DNA from: Hyalella azteca
Taxonomy: Eukaryota > Arthropoda > Malacostraca > Amphipoda > Hyalellidae
Length of the DNA: 64,000 nucleotides
Reading direction: 5' to 3'
NCBI RefSeq assembly: GCF_000764305.2
Contig: NW_025941719.1
Coordinates: 186,001 to 250,000 of the forward strand
Made by a program: the position numbers and the translations under genes. Shown here one piece after another: positions 63,611 through 64,000 of the stretch. Below the pieces are notes generated by a model. The model did no database searches, was not told the DNA's origin, and was given only the letters and a program-made list of their open reading frames with translations. Each line of letters begins with the position of its first letter. The stretch's first letter is position 1.

Positions 63611-63836
63611 TTTTTAACAATGGCTGCATGGGCCAAATACAAATTTATTTATAAATTTGCCCTTAGAACTCTTGAAAAGAAGTTAAATTTCAAGAGCATT
63701 TCTGATGGGCAACGTGGACCATTGATTTCGTTGCAGCACGAAGTTCGGACACTTACTGAAAGCTTTGGGTTGCTTAATCGCACTATTTTACGGAACGTAG
63801 CGATGACAGGTCGTAAAAAAAAAGAAAGTTTGCGAG
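63611..63836 (+). CDS. First coding exon of an unidentified gene (partial)
   Basis: An exon bounded by an acceptor (TACCACTCTCAG|, 63610) and a strong donor (CGAG|GTAAGAAG, 63836/63837). The ATG at 63620 has a good context (AACAATGG) and opens a 72-codon reading frame ending in phase 1: MAAWAKYKFIYKFALRTL, then KKLNFKSISDG, a helical ISLQHEVRTLTESFGLLNR segment and a basic GRKKKESLRG end. Nine bases of untranslated sequence would precede the ATG. It does not join in phase to the 61872 donor, so it is either a separate gene or an alternative start of the same locus. No family is recognised. Confidence 0.45.
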
Positions 63837-64000
63837 GTAAGAAGATATAATGCATTGTGATTTAACTTGATTAAGGATGTGCGTAATAAAGCCGCAGAAT
63901 TACAATGTTGAATAGAGCATGCTAACATAAATTTTTTCTCGTCTGAATCAAGAAATGGAACGCCTGTATACACTGCAAAAAATGCATATTCACTTCATTA
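63837..64000. other. Start of an intron running out of the window
   Basis: Sequence after the donor at 63837. It is AT-rich and shows no exon before the end of the window. Confidence 0.4.

Overview
This is a window of a metazoan nuclear genome. Genes are split by introns with GT-AG junctions, the DNA is AT-rich with long gene-poor stretches, and short interspersed elements, a TA-flanked inverted-repeat transposon and LINE debris are present. The genes (a ciliary transition-zone receptor and a mitoribosomal protein in animal form) suggest an invertebrate. An arthropod, perhaps a crustacean, is my best guess, but nothing here fixes the phylum. There is no sign of bacterial or viral origin.

Layout. 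1-17.5 kb: no convincing gene; a 60-bp-unit minisatellite (about 1.3-1.8 kb), a strong hairpin at 4.96 kb and a few GC-richer islands. 17.69-20.87 kb (+): a three-exon gene for a 690-residue Arg/Ser-rich protein of unknown family. 21-24.9 kb: AT-rich spacer. 24.90-26.15 kb (+): mitochondrial ribosomal protein mL52, three coding exons. It converges, 244 bp away, on a gene of about twelve exons running 33.65 to 26.40 kb (-). That gene's coiled coil plus beta-rich C-terminal half most resembles the FANCB/FAAP100 family of the Fanconi anaemia core complex, but it has no room for the usual N-terminal propeller. A SINE dimer lies in one of its introns. 34.19-37.17 kb (-): meckelin (TMEM67/MKS3), complete, with the whole 995-residue coding sequence in one exon.

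38.4-39.5 kb: a cluster of three foldback palindromes followed by a 665-bp TA-flanked inverted-repeat element (mariner-type MITE). 39.5-54.8 kb: gene-poor, two more SINE copies. 54.8-55.3 kb (-): a reverse-transcriptase C-terminal remnant bounded by splice signals in phase with a GC-rich open exon. 57.19-61.87 kb (+): exons of a Ser-rich gene containing a 16-residue tandem repeat. 63.6 kb (+): the first coding exon of a further gene, or another exon of the same one, running out of the window.

The genes do not form an obvious pathway. The two most interesting points are the intronless coding region of meckelin beside heavily intron-split neighbours, and the propeller-less FANCB/FAAP100-like model, whose inferred exons sum to an exact open frame of 832 codons plus stop. 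All splice sites were read by eye from consensus and phase; no transcript or database evidence was available.
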